Origin: Pseudofabraea citricarpa
Lineage: Eukaryota; Ascomycota; Leotiomycetes; Helotiales; Dermateaceae
Length of the DNA stretch: 64,000 bases
Direction: 5' to 3'
Assembly: GCA_029641185.1 (NCBI GenBank)
Contig: JAPWGK010000027.1
Span: forward strand, 422,792 to 486,791
Of the stretch, positions 24,531 to 37,499 are shown one piece after another. The position numbers were made by a program, and so were the translations under genes. The notes beneath the pieces are model-generated. The model ran no database searches. It was given only the letters and a program-made list of their open reading frames with translations, and was not told where the DNA came from. The number at the start of each line of letters is the position of its first letter. The first letter of the stretch is position 1.

Positions 24531-27500
24531 AATAACCTATAAAATATTTTTATCTAAGATAAGAAAATTATATCTTTAATACGAAAATAAAAATATTTAT
24601 TTATATTATTAGATTAACTAAAGGTAATTATATTATATTATTTAATAAAGTCTAAGCTTTATTAAGTATATTATAAATTCGAATATCCTTTTATACGAAG
24701 ATTAATAAAAATTCTTAAGAAAATAAATTAAGATTTTAAGATTCTAATATTTAAGGATCTTATAAAGTTTTATAAGTATTATTAAATATATTCTAAATTA
24801 CTAGGGTAATTTAAATTTATTATTAAGAAAGATATAAATTTTAATTATTTACTAATAATTAATATTATATATTTAGATAAAAAACTAATAATATATATAA
24901 TTAATAAAATAATATTATTTAATATAATAAAGTTTCTAAAGGATATAAAAGTAAAAATAATATAAAATATATTTCGTATATTATAAATTAATATATATCT
25001 TAGTTTACTAGATTTTTTTATATATAATACTAATATAAATTTTATAATATCTAAGTTTTAATAAAATATATTAGTAATAATAACTAAAACTAAAGAAGTT
25101 CTTATAAAAGCTTATAATAATATTAGGAAAATAAAAAGATATTATATATTTTTATAATATATATACGAAATATTTTATATAAAATTAAAAGATAAATATA
25201 TTAATAAGAATATTATTCTTTAGATAATTATAAAAGCTATTAATAATTTTATAAGATTTAATAGACTAATACTTATATTATTTATTTTTAGTATTTACCT
25301 AAGAATAAGCTAAGATAATATCCTAATTATATTTATAATAAAATATAAAAAAGTAATAAACCTAATAATATAAGAAGTTAAATATCTTTATATCTAATAG
25401 TTAATTAAAAAGATATTAGTTATATAAAATAACCCTCGTACGAACTTAGTAGTATTATTATTATTATAATTAGATATCTTAGTATAAAAAGAAAAATAAA
25501 AATAAAAATAAAAAAGATTATATAAATTAATTAATATTATAAGTAAGACTTATATTATTAATATATCTTATAACCTAATAAATTTCCGTTTAATTATTAT
25601 AAAACCTTTTAATTTAAAGTTATAAGATAATTAACCCTAAGAAGTTAATTATAAGAATCTTATAAGGCTTATATTAAAAGTAAAAAATAACTAAAAGATA
25701 AAGTTATAAGTACTAGAAGATATTACTTAGATTAAGTAAATTCGTATAATACTTATATAATTAAGATTTATATTAATAATTATATTATTACGAAAATTAA
25801 TTTATTCTTTTAATAAAAGAATTTCCTATAATAATAAAAAGTCTAATAAGAATTCTATAATTTAATTTTTATTTTCTTATATATAATATTCTTCTAATAA
25901 ATTCTCCTAGCTTATATAAAATATAAGTAATATAAGATAAGTAATATTATTAGTATATTTAACTTATAAGAAAATTAATAATCTTAAGCTTTTAAGATAA
26001 TTTTAGAAGTTAGATATTATTATAATACTTAGGTAATTATTTAAGGAATTTACTAGAAAGAAAATTAAAGAATTAATTATAAATAATATTTTTAAATTTA
26101 TTAAATTTAATTTATAATAATATAAAGAAAGGATTTTTAACTCCTAATTAATATATAAAATAAAAGGAAAGAAAATAATAACTTTATACGAAAAAACTTA
26201 TTATATTATTTAAGCTTATAATAATATAAGAAAATAATTTATATTAACTTAGTTATTAATAATCTAAAAAGTAAGCTAATATTTATTTATTACTTTTATT
26301 ATTTTACTTAATTTATACGAATATATCTTTTATTATTATAATATTATCTAAATATATATTTAGTTTATTATAAATTTAGTTTATTAGATTCTTATATATT
26401 TACTAAAAGAAATCTAATACTAATACCTAAAGAATATAATTATAATAATAAGAAAGCTATTATATAATATTTTAGAAGTAAATATATATTAGTAGATAAT
26501 ATATTATAAATATTATATTAATTAATTATAAATATAAATATTTATATACGATTTATATTTATTTATTTTTAATTCTAAAGCTTTTAGAATTATAAGTATA
26601 TAAACTAATAATATATTAATCTTAGGTAATAATATATTTATTAACTAAAAGGAAAAAAAGCTAAAAAAAGCTAACTTCTTAGTAAAATTATTAGAAATAC
26701 TTATATATAAAATATCTCTAATATTTAATAAATATATCTTTTAATAAAATTATAATAATTCTTTATTATTACTCTAAAAAAAGTAAAATAAAAAGATATA
26801 ATTTATTAATCTAGATTTACCTTTTAGTTAAAAGGATTACTAATAATAATATACCTAAGATATATATATAATAAGTATTTATTAACTTAAAGTTACTTTC
26901 GATCTTTTTATTATTATTTAATACTAAAAGCTAATTCTTATAAAAATTATAAAGTTAAATATTTATTTAAAGTAATAGATAAGTAACTTAGATTAAGAGA
27001 TTTATTATATCCCTTTTAATTTATCTTATATAAAGTTATTTATATTTATAGATAAATTATTTATAAATAATAAGAACCTAAGTTTTTAACTTAGGTTTAT
27101 TATTTTACTAGTAACTAAATCTTAAATAATAATAAAATAAAATTTAATAACTCTTTTATTTATATATAAACCGAATAAGTTTATTCTTAAAAGAAATATA
27201 ATTTACTAGAATAATATAAAAAGTAAGAGAATTATAAGAAGTATACTTATATTAGAAATTTATAATATAATAATAGAAATTAATATTATTATTATTATTA
27301 GTAATATAATTAATAAAATAATATTATAATTAAATCTTTTACTAAGACTTATAATTATATATATTAATTCGTATTTATTATACGAATATCTTATAAAGCT
27401 TAGAACTACTAAGAAGAAACGCCTAATAATTAATATTATAATATTATATTAATTATATAAGAGAAAAAAACTTATAAAAATTTATTAGATAAATAAACTT

Positions 27501-27620
27501 AATAATTTAGCTAATATTATAATAAAAAAGAAAGCTAATAATACTTTTAAAAAGTTTCTTAATAATAATAAGATCTTCGTACGAATTAATAGGTAAGTTA
27601 AAAGAAAAGAAAAATAACTA
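24531..27620 (+). pseudogene. Outer Copia 2 integrase-RT-RNase H ghost
   Basis: The plus-strand polyprotein ghost is well recognisable. Integrase spans about 24700-25470. The first catalytic Asp context reads I-N-I-I-Y-L-D near 24856-24882 (Asp to Asn), and the second is inside F-F-I-Y-N-T-N near 25010-25040 (Asp to Asn). It is followed by the conserved fungal segment with K-R-Y-Y and by G-x-D-G-L-V-P-type residues. The integrase tail N-F-R-L-I-I-I-K-P (ancestral F-R-S-T-V-V-K-P) is at 25581-25607. RT starts near 26040 and includes a P-E-A-G-type box at about 26448-26530 and T-N-N at 26604-26612. RNase H includes an I-K-S-K-R box near 27200 and R-L-type residues near 27420. Stops are TAA/TAG. 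Confidence 0.88.
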
Positions 27621-29060
27621 GAAGATAAAAATTTTTATATATTATTATATTAATTTTATTTTTAGAATTTATTTTTATTTATTTTTTAGTTACTTATTTG
27701 AATATTTAGTTATTTAAAATTAGGAAAAGTAAATAAGTATTATTTTTCGTATAAAAATAAAAAGCTAAGTAAAAGGAAAAAAAACTAAGACGAAATAATA
27801 CTAGTATTAGTTTTATTATTACTTTTATTACTACTACTAATATTATTATAAGAGCTACCTAAAGCGTAACTAGGATTACTACTATTATTATTACTACTAA
27901 AATCGTTAGATTAATAATTAATATTATTATTATTTTCTAAATTAGTCTAAGTATTTATAAAGTTAATAATATTCCTAATACTAAAGTATATATAAACCGA
28001 GTTATAAGAAGAATTATTTTCTTTAGTAATTAACTAAGTAAAAATAATATAATAAACCTTCTAATATAATTATTATTAGGTAACTATAACTTTTACTTAT
28101 TTAATAATAATAAAAGAAATAAAATTAAAATATTTATAAGTACTAAGATAATATTTACTAGAGAGATCTTAATAAGAAATATTACACGAATTTATTATAA
28201 CTTATAAACCTAATAAGAAAGAAACTATTACCTAAAGTTAATTAATTATAAAATATAAAAGAATTATTTATAAAATAAACTTATAATACTTATAATAATA
28301 ACTAGATTAACTTATTAAATATTCTTTATATATTCTATTATTAATCTTAAGTTCGTATATATAATAAAATAAAAAGTAAGGCTTATAATAATTACTAGGA
28401 ATATATATAATATATTATTAGTTTATTTATAAATAATCTACTTTTTCTAAAAACTAAATTAAAAGACTAAGAATATATTAAAAATAAATCTAATTAATAT
28501 ATATACTAAGTAGATTATATCTTCTAGGTATAATAAGAATAATAACTTCGTACGATTATCCTTAGAGTTAATATTACTAAAAGAAATAATTAGATTTAGC
28601 TAAATAATAAATAATAATAATATAATAAATAATAAATAACTAGAAATACTAGGGTTAAACTTATATTACTTTTTTATTATATATATTAAACGTATAATCT
28701 TATACTTCTAAGATAAAGTTATTAAAATTATCTTAATTAATTATATTAAGAAAGTTATAATCCTTTTTATAATTAGATATTATACTTTTTATAAGACTAA
28801 GTTAATAACCTAAAATATACTAAAAGTAAGAATATATAATATAAAAGTAATATATATAAAATTAGAGAGAGAAAAGAAAAAGAAAAAAAATAAATAATTA
28901 ATTATAAGTAAAAAGAAAAAAGAAATAAAATTTAGTTATTAATAAGAAAAAAAGAAAGAAATTAAATAGAAAAATTCCTAGGTATTTATAATCGTAGGAA
29001 AGCTAGGTAATTATTTAAGTAATAATTTACTTAGTACGAAGTAATTTATTTAAATTTTAA
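27621..29060 (-). pseudogene. Opposite-strand ORF ghost in the 3' segment of outer Copia 2
   Basis: This is the counterpart of 16950-18452 in the outer element, so it is carried by the family. Read on the minus strand it ends near 27785 after a Ser/Asn-rich region that includes the AAT-type run at about 27874-27897. It lies after RNase H and before the 3' LTR, antisense to pol. Length and position recall extra ORFs known in some large LTR retroelements, but no homologous family is recognised. Confidence 0.33.
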
Positions 29061-29414
29061 GGTAATTTATAATTATTAAATATTAATTTATATAACTATT
29101 TATTTTATCTATTAAAAGATAAAATTAATAGTTTACCTAAGCTAGAATTACTCTTTAAAACCCTAGTATATAACTTATTAATATTATATAATATTTTTCT
29201 TATACTTATTTAATAGATTATTTTCTTATATTAAGTATTTTCTTATTTATATTTCTTATATTTATAAGTTTAATATTTATAAGTATTTATTTTTAGTTTC
29301 TTAGTTACTTATATTTTCTTAGTAATAATTATCTATAATATTATACTTATATAATATTACTTTATATAAGATATAATTTAATTTAATATTCCTTAAAAAA
29401 GAAAAAATTACTAG

Positions 29415-29623
29415 TATTAGAAGAATTATATACTTTTTACTTATATCTCTTAAGTTATAAGTATTTGATTAAGTTTTAATATTTCGTACGAATAATATAT
29501 TATATATAAGTTAATATATTCGTAGATAAATTAACTAATTAATTAACTAAGTATTAATATATATTTGTAATTATATATATATTATTTATATATATATATA
29601 ATTATAAGATAATTATATTAATA
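29415..29623 (+). repeat. 3' LTR of outer Copia 2
   Basis: This 209-bp copy matches 13766-13974 and includes the 11-bp duplication near 29535-29555. It is preceded by a purine tract (29394-29408) serving as polypurine tract and followed by GTAAA (29624-29628), the target duplication. Confidence 0.88.
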
Positions 29624-29628
29624 GTAAA
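29624..29628. repeat. Target-site duplication, right side of outer Copia 2
   Basis: GTAAA pairs with ATAAA at 13761-13765 and differs by one G/A transition. Confidence 0.65.
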
Positions 29629-30346
29629 ATATACTTTTAATTATAATATTATAATTATAGGTTAATAACTCGTCTTTTTTATAGTTTTTCTAATAATTTT
29701 AGATCTTATAATATTAGAAATTTAGTTACTTCGAATTTTTAAAAGAGATATTAGCTTAGACTTAAGAATTAGCTTAGATACTAAGTTAATTCTATTATTT
29801 ATTAATAAATTCTAGATTAAAATTAAAGAAGATAAAATAAATAAAAATAATAAAAAGAAATTCTTAGTATTATTAAAGATCCTTAGTAATTAGGTTAAGA
29901 ATCTTTTAGAGGATAATAAGTATATAAATCTTATAAAAGTATTATATTAGAATATAATTCTAGTAAAGTTTAATATTAAAAGGATATTATTATATCTCTA
30001 GATATTTTTTATTTATATAAGTAACTAAAGAGGAAATCGATTTAAGTAAAAAAGATTATTATTAATAATTATAAAATATAAGTTTATACTAGAATTTAAA
30101 TATATAATAATATTTTTAATTTATTTTTATTAAGAATTAAAACTTTCTAAATTTAAAAAGCTTATAAAAAGCTAAATAAGAGAATAATTTATAATAATAT
30201 ATTATCTTAAGATTATTAGAAATAATAGAAAAAAACCTTTTATAAATATATTTTAAAGTTAATTTTCTTTTATTAAAAATTTATATTCTTATAAGTATTA
30301 TTTCTAGGATTTATATTTACTAAGAATAACTACTAGTATAATAAAG
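29629..30346. other. RIP-mutated spacer, nothing recognised
   Basis: This 718-bp stretch lies between the nested Copia pair and the first Gypsy 2 copy. I translated parts of it and found no element motif or tandem structure. It shows the same CA/TG depletion as its surroundings. Confidence 0.45.
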
Positions 30347-30526
30347 TAGAGCTTCTTATAAATTTATATTTAGGTTTTAGTTATTCTAAGCTAAAAGCTT
30401 TATATTTTTATAATTATTTATAGTCTTTTAAATAATATTATACTTTTTCTTTATTATATTACTTTTATTATTTCCTTTTAGTTATTTATTTATCGTATAC
30501 TTAATAATATATATCGTATTTTATTA
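30347..30526 (+). repeat. LTR-like block 1 of Gypsy 2
   Basis: This 180-bp block starts TAGAGCTTCT and ends TTTATTA. It matches 37141-37320 and 48878-49057. Sequence after it (TATTAATAACTTATAT) is shared only with block 2, where it would be the primer-binding region. Block 3 is followed by different DNA, as a 3' LTR should be. Confidence 0.8.
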
Positions 30527-30699
30527 TATTAATAACTTATATAAGAAATACGATTAATAATATAATTTCCCTAAGTTAAATAATAATTATATTATAAGAA
30601 AGATAAGTTATTATAATTATTTATACGAGTATATAAATTATTAAGAAGACGCGATAAATATTATAGAAAATTATTATAATCTCATATAAGTATATAAGT

Positions 30700-33600
30700 A
30701 AGAGAATAAAAGTTAAGTTATATTATAATAATATAAGATATTATAATAGTAAAATAATATAATATTAGGAAGAATAAATATAAGTAAAAAATAGGTTAAG
30801 AAATACGTACGAAAGAAAGAATTTTCTATTACTAGAGATAAGAAAGCGATTAAGATAAATAAATAAGCGATTAAAGAAAAGTTATAAAAGTAATTTAAAA
30901 AAGTAATATAAGAAATATACTTATTATTTCTTATAATAATATACGTATCTTTATAAATTACTCGATTTAGTTTTATTTTACTAATAAGTTATATATTTTT
31001 TAAAAAGATATTAATTAAAGGAATTATATAAGTAAAATTAATAATAAGAGAATTAAGAATATTAAATACTAGAGATAATAATATTACTTTAAGAGACTTA
31101 ATTATTAGGATAATTAAACTCGCGTTTAGTTATTTAGTATTAATATTAATTCTAGGTATATTAGAAGCTTTATATTTTAAGAATATAAATATTATAAAAT
31201 TCTTAGAGATATATAATAATTAATATAATAATACTAGGTTTTAGGACTTATAAAAGATTAAAAAGCTATCTTATTATTATATAATAATAATAAAGTAATA
31301 TATAAAGATTATACCTAAGTAAGTAAAAGATAACTAAAAAGATTTAAAAAATATATTATTTAATAAGTTTAAAACTTAGGATATATATTAATAGATAAAC
31401 TTAAGGTTTTTCTTAGAAATACTTAAGAATAAGAGAAAAATAAAAGAGGATAATATATAATAATATATCTAATAATATATAATAATTTTTATAATACTTA
31501 TTAGTAAGAGATAACTTAAAAAATATATATAAGACGTTTAATTCTTAAATAAATTTCTAGAGAATATAAAAGAGAAAATAATTAAAAAGAATAAGATAAA
31601 AATTAATAAACCTATAATAATAAAATTTAATTTAATAATAAAAACGATAATAAAGATTTATATATTAAATAAAATAATTTAAGAGTTCTTAGAAAATTTA
31701 TAGAAATAAGTAAAGCTAAGTAAGCTAATAAATTAGTTAAGTTATATAATCCTAGTATAATATACGAAAATATAAATAAGTATACTAGTAATAATAATAT
31801 ATAATATACTAATAATAAAAGCCTTAGAAGATTTAATAAACGCTTTTAAGATTCTAGTATTATTAGTATATATAATAATAAATATAAGAGGGTTAAGTAA
31901 GTAATAATTTAATTTACCTAGTAAAAGAAATCTACTTAATATTTATCTTATTAGGAATACTAATTATATTAATACGAGTATATTATCTTAAGAAAAGCTA
32001 TTACTAGGGAATATACTTATTATAAGAGTATATATAATAGGTATTATACCTAGATTATATAAGAATTACTTTTATTATTTAGAGATAAGATATTTTTATA
32101 AAAAATATCTAGATTATCTTATTAATATTAAAGAAGATTATATATATAAGAAGTAAAAGTATTTTTTCTTTAGAAAAATAAGTAAAAGTAAAAGCTAAGC
32201 GTTTATTTTATAAGAAATAAAAGCTTATAAGTTCGTTTAATAAGTATAAGAAAAAAGCTAGTTATTAGAATAAGATATTATTAACTTAAATAATATATTT
32301 ATTAAGACGTATAAGTTAAATTTAGTACTTATATAAATAATAAATATTAGTATCTTAAGAGTAATTAAGCTAAAAGACTCTAAGAATAAGCTAAAAAAAG
32401 AAGATTTAATACTTATAATAATAATAAAAAATAAGATTAAGAAGAAAAATAAAAAGATATAAGTAAACCTAAGGAAAATATTTAATAGCTAGATAATAAA
32501 AGAAAAGAAACTTATTATATTAAAGCTTCTAAGAGTAAAAGAATAAAAGAAAATTATTATAAAAAAAATATTAGATAAAAAAATTAAGAAGATAAATATT
32601 AATAAGAAATAAATAAAAAAACTATATAAAATAAGATCTTATATAATTAAAAAGATTAATAAATATTTTAATATCCTAAAAAAAGATATAAATCTAGCTA
32701 AGTTATTAGATAAAATTCTTAATAATAAACTAAATAAAATAACTAGAAGAAAAATTATTATTTATTTTAACTTTTTTTAGAAGCTATTATTTAAAAATAT
32801 ATTACTTATAATTAAAAAGACTAAAAAATAAGTAGAAAAAAAACTAGAGGCTAAAAAAAAGTTAATATTTATTATAAGTATAAAAGTATTAATAATATAA
32901 GTAAAAAATATAAAATATTTATAACTTTAGAAAATCCTAAGGATTTAAGTAAAAATTAAAAATATAAAGTTATATATATTAATTAATTATAATTTGAAAG
33001 CTAATATTCTTAATATAAAAGTAATAAAATAAGCTAGATTACTAGTTCGATTAAACCTACGTATAAGAATAATAAGATATAATAAAAAGTAATAATCTTT
33101 TATAAGAGTTTATAAAAATATAATTATATAAATTAAAAGAATAATAATAATAAAATATTTCTTTATAATAAAAAAGTTAATAAACGAAGTTATTTTAAGG
33201 TAATCTTTTATTATTATAAGTTTTTTATTATTTTTATATAAGAAGAAATCCTAGTATATTATAATTATTAATAATAATAAGATCTAATAAATAATTATAA
33301 GAGTAAAAGATATAACTAACTCCTAAGAGGAGATAATTATATTTCTAGAAAATAAGTAACTAAAGTTAAGATAATAAGTAGTTCTAATAAGCTAAGAGAC
33401 TTAGTTATAATTAAGAGTTCTAGTATTAAAGTATTTAACTTACCTAATAAAGAAAATTAGTTTTTAATAAAAGATAATAAGTTAATATATATTTTTTCTA
33501 TAATTATAAATAAGTTAAAGAAATATTAAGTATTATCTTAAAAGTTAAGTTTAACTAATTTACTTTAAGTAAAATATATATTTCTTATTATTAATATTTT

Positions 33601-36600
33601 TAGAGCTTATAAGAGAAAAACTAATAAGATTATACTTATAAAAAAAAAGTTATTAGATAATTTCGTATCTAAAAGAAAGAAGAATTAAAAGGTAAAAGTA
33701 ATAGCTAAAAAATAAAAGTAAGACCTAATAAAACCTACTAATATATTTAATTAATAATTAATTCTAAAGTTTTTAGATATTTAATATAAGAAGAAACTTA
33801 TAAAAGAAAAACTAGAGATTATAATAATTAGAGAAAAGTTACTCCTAATAAAAAAAGTAATATTAGAAGAATTATTATTTTAATATAAGAAAATAATTAT
33901 ATTCGATTTTATAAAATATAAGAGGATTAAAAAGAAGATTATTCTCTTATAAGAAATTCGAATTATATTCTATAAAATATAATAAGCTCTTAGCTTTCTT
34001 ATACTAAAATATCTATAAGATAAAGTTATTTAAATACTTAAGGATAAGCTAGATATAAATATACTTAAATATTATTATAACTTATACTAAAATTAATAAT
34101 TCCTAGTAAAAAAAAAAATAAGAAATATAAGATAATAGATATTATAATAAAATATAATATTATAATAATATAAGACGCTAATATATTACTAAATATTAAT
34201 AAGATTTCTAAAAACTTTATAAGATATTAAATTATATTAATAATTAATTTTTATTTTAGATATAACTAATTAAAAATATATCTAAATAATAAAGATATTA
34301 TAATTATTATAATCTTTTTAGAATTATTATATTATATTATAATAATTTAAAAAGAGATAAACTTAGTTTTTTAATTTATACAAGTAAGTTTTATTATTTT
34401 AGTAAATTATATTCTTATATATATAAGGATTTTTATAGATAATATACTTATATTCGGTCTAAGAATAAAATATAAGAATAAAAAGATATACCTAGGGATA
34501 TAAAAATTCGTATAAGAATATTTAATAAATCTTACTTAGATATTAGTAGATATTAAGCGTATAAGTATTATAATTAAAGCTAAATTATAATTTAAGGTAA
34601 CTAGAATTAAAATTATAAGATTTATATATATAATAAAAGAAAGATTATTAGATAATAAAAAGATATTAAGGATTATTAATTAGCTAAGTTATATATATCT
34701 TATAAATATAAGAGTTTTCTTTAGGGTTTATATTTATTATAAGATTTAGATTAAGAGTTTTATTATTATAGCTAAGCTAATATATAAGTTACTTAAGAAA
34801 GATATAAAATTCGATTAATAGAAAGAATAAAAATTAATAATAAATATACTTAAAATAATACTTATAATAGCTCTAGTATTTATATAATTAAATATATTAA
34901 TTAAGGTATTATTAATTATCTTAGTTATAAATATAAGCTTAAAAGGTTAAGGGATAATACTTATATAATTAGATACTAAAAAGCGAAAATACTTAGTTTA
35001 TTATAATAATAGGTTATAAAATAAAAGTAAGTAAAATTATAATATTATTAAGTATAAATATAAAAGGGTTCTTAAAACGTTAAAAAAAGTATATAATTAC
35101 TTATATAATATTTACTTCTTATTAGAAATAAATATAATCGTACTAGTAATATAATTAAATTAATTAGCTATAAATTTACCTAGAGTATTAATAATATAAT
35201 AATTAGCTTAGATCTAGTTATTTAATTTTAAGGTTAAGTATATACCTAGTAATAAATATATAGTTATAAATAAGCTATTATAAAAGTCGTATACTAAAAA
35301 AAAGATAATAAGAAAGAAATAAGAGGAGAATATTAATAATTTTATTAATACTTATATAAGAAGCTTCTAAATAATAAAGTATAAAAAGATAAAAGTTTAG
35401 CTAATATAAGCTAAAACTAAGAATAATAATTTTTTTAATAGAAAGTAAAGTTTAAACTTATAATTAATTATTAAATATCTTATAATATTTTATAGACTTT
35501 TATAAGTATATATAATAGATTTCTAATAATTTAAGATACGAGCCTTAAATTATATAATATAAAAGAAGATTCTTTTTTATAAAATAAATAAAAGCCTTTT
35601 ATAAAAATATATAATAAATTCTAAGATAAAAAGATAAGAGATTCTATAAAACTTATATAATAAAATAAGATATAAAGAATATAAAAATATATATTAAAAG
35701 ATAATAAGAAAATACTTTTAGAACTTTTATTATAAAAATATAAAATAATATATTATTACTTATATTATATATTAGTTTTAGGATAATATTCGAATAAAAG
35801 AACTATTATATCTTATATAAATAAGCGTATTATAATATAAAGTAAAATTAAATATAATTTATATATCTTAAGTAAGAGAATATAAATTTCTTATTATTAC
35901 TTAAGATAACTTATTAGGATAACTAGAAGTAAGAGTACTAAGGAATATTATATTAGATATTATTATAAAATTCTTTTAGGAAGATATAATTTATAAATAT
36001 AAGCTTTTTAGTAGACTAATTATTAATAAAAGCCCTAAGAATAAAAGTTAGTTATAAAAGCTAATAAAAAAGTATAAAATTAAGCGAGTTATAGTTTTTA
36101 TATATTATACTCTAGTAAATAAAATAATTAAAAGGAGATATAAACTAATTATAAATATCTTAGTAAAAATAATAAATAAAAGACTTAATAAGTAGATAAA
36201 TAACTTATATATAATCTTATTAGCTGATCAAGTAATAATAAAAGTAATAATAAGTATAATATTATTTTACCTAAATTATAAATCTAAAGTTATATTTCTT
36301 ATTAAAGCTAAAGTTCTAATATAAAAAATCTTTAATTAGGAAATAATTCGAGATATAAATAACCTTTTAGTTATATAAGCTAAGTAAATCTAGATCTAAG
36401 ATAAAGATTTAAAGGAAGTTATAATATAATAATAAAAAATAAGAATTTATAAGAAAGATAAGTTCGACTAATTAAAAAGAATTTAAGTAAAGAAATTAAG
36501 ATTAAGAACTTAGTTTTATTATATAATATATTATAAGAAGTTAATATATTATTAAGAGTAAAACTTAGATTTTAGTAATTAAAATTATTCTAGATAATAA

Positions 36601-36650
36601 AAGCGATTTAAGAGAAAGAAATATATTTTCTTAAAAAACTAGATAATATA
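30700..36650 (+). pseudogene. Ghost gag-pol of Gypsy 2 copy 1
   Basis: Gag occupies about 30700-32600. The RT box reads F-I-D-N-I-L-I-F at 34432-34455 (second Asp to Asn). RNase H and the following segment are clear: G-I-I-L at 34951, and the region corresponding to the fungal Gypsy signature T-R-W-L-A-W-I-R-L-F-D-F and H-V-P-G at about 35190-35290. Integrase includes I-I-N-K-S-P at about 36018-36033, where the ancestral motif is I-D-G-G-P (Asp to Asn), and K-R-V-I-V at about 36083. The frame holds through about 3 kb with only TAA/TAG stops. The C-terminal chromatin-targeting tail is cut off at 36650. Confidence 0.86.
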
Positions 36651-37140
36651 AATTATATTTTTTATACTTTTTTAATTACTTAAACTAACTTTACTTTTAT
36701 TATATAATAGTTATAAGCGTAGCTTATAATTAAAGCTTTCTAAAAATTATATTTAAATTATAAAAAAGCTAAAGAATAATTATTCTTAAGTTTAAAATTT
36801 ATTATTATTATTATAACCTTTAAAATAAATTAATAGAAAGCTAAGAAGATCTCTTTAAAAGATTATAACTTATAGTCTAACTAATTCCTTTAATTTTATT
36901 ATTAAGCTCGTATAAGGCGAATCTAAGAGCTTATAAACCTAGATATTATAAATATAAAAAGCGTAAATATTAACTCTCTTATATAAGTATTAATTATTAA
37001 TAAGCTTATTAATAAGAGAATAATACTTAATTAATAATTATACTTAGATTAAATAATAATTAATAAGCTTTCTAGACTAGAACCTAGTTTATTATAAAGT
37101 ATTATAATTATATATAATAATATATAATATTATAATAGAA
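36651..37140. other. Unrelated DNA between Gypsy 2 copies, with a palindrome
   Basis: This 490-bp segment matches neither Gypsy copy nor, as far as I can see, the DNA before block 3 (48400-48877). It holds an interrupted palindrome around 36985-37060 built on TAATAAGCTTATTA and a nearby AATAATTAATAAGC copy. It could be the scar of a recombination that truncated copy 1, or the target DNA of copy 2. Confidence 0.45.
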
Positions 37141-37320
37141 TAAAGCTTCTTATAAATTTATATTTAGGTTTTAGTTATTCTAAGCTAAAGGCTTTATATC
37201 TTTATAGTTATTCGTAACCTTTTAAATAATATTATATTCTTCTTTTATTATATTACTTTTATTATTCCCTTTTAGTTATTTATTTATTATATACTTAATA
37301 ATATATATTATATTTTATTA
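37141..37320 (+). repeat. LTR-like block 2 of Gypsy 2
   Basis: This 180-bp block matches blocks 1 and 3 with transition differences only, in the parts compared. It starts TAAAGCTTCT and is followed by the same internal sequence as block 1. Confidence 0.82.
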
Positions 37321-37499
37321 TATTAATAACTTATATAAGGAATACGATTAATAATATAACTTCCCTAAGTTAGATAATAGTTATAATATAAGAAAGATAA
37401 GCTATTATAATTATTTATATAAGTATATAAATTATTAAAGAGACGTAATAAGTATTATAGAAAATTATTATAATCTTATATAAGCATATAAGTAAGAGA

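Larger units (their letters stand above)
13766..29623 (+). mobile_element. Outer Copia 2 element, plus strand, interrupted by its own kind
   Basis: This full-length Ty1/Copia element is split in two: 13766-16601 and 24526-29623. Its 209-bp LTRs (13766-13974 and 29415-29623) match each other and share an 11-bp tandem duplication that the inner element's LTRs lack. Removing the insertion and one 5-bp target copy leaves about 7,929 bp, which equals the inner element's 7,924 bp within LTR length differences. Plus orientation follows from integrase, RT and RNase H motifs read on the plus strand in 24560-27600, and from a polypurine tract just before 29415. At 7.9 kb it is long for a Copia because about 1.8 kb of extra DNA lies between RNase H and the 3' LTR. 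Confidence 0.9.
30347..36650 (+). mobile_element. Ty3/Gypsy family 2, copy 1, 3'-truncated
   Basis: The element starts with a 180-bp LTR-like block (30347-30526) and is collinear with 37141-43445 over 6.3 kb with no net length change. The match stops abruptly at about 36650 within the C-terminal tail of integrase, so this copy lacks its 3' end or was cut by a later rearrangement. Plus orientation is given by RT, RNase H and integrase motifs. No convincing target duplication was found (left flank TAAAG). Confidence 0.82.

Noticed and set aside
24328..29623. A 5.3-kb inverted-repeat element
   Set aside because: The explanation is the same: inner 5' LTR plus the 3' part of the outer element. 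Integrase, RT and RNase H ghosts run straight through to the outer 3' LTR.
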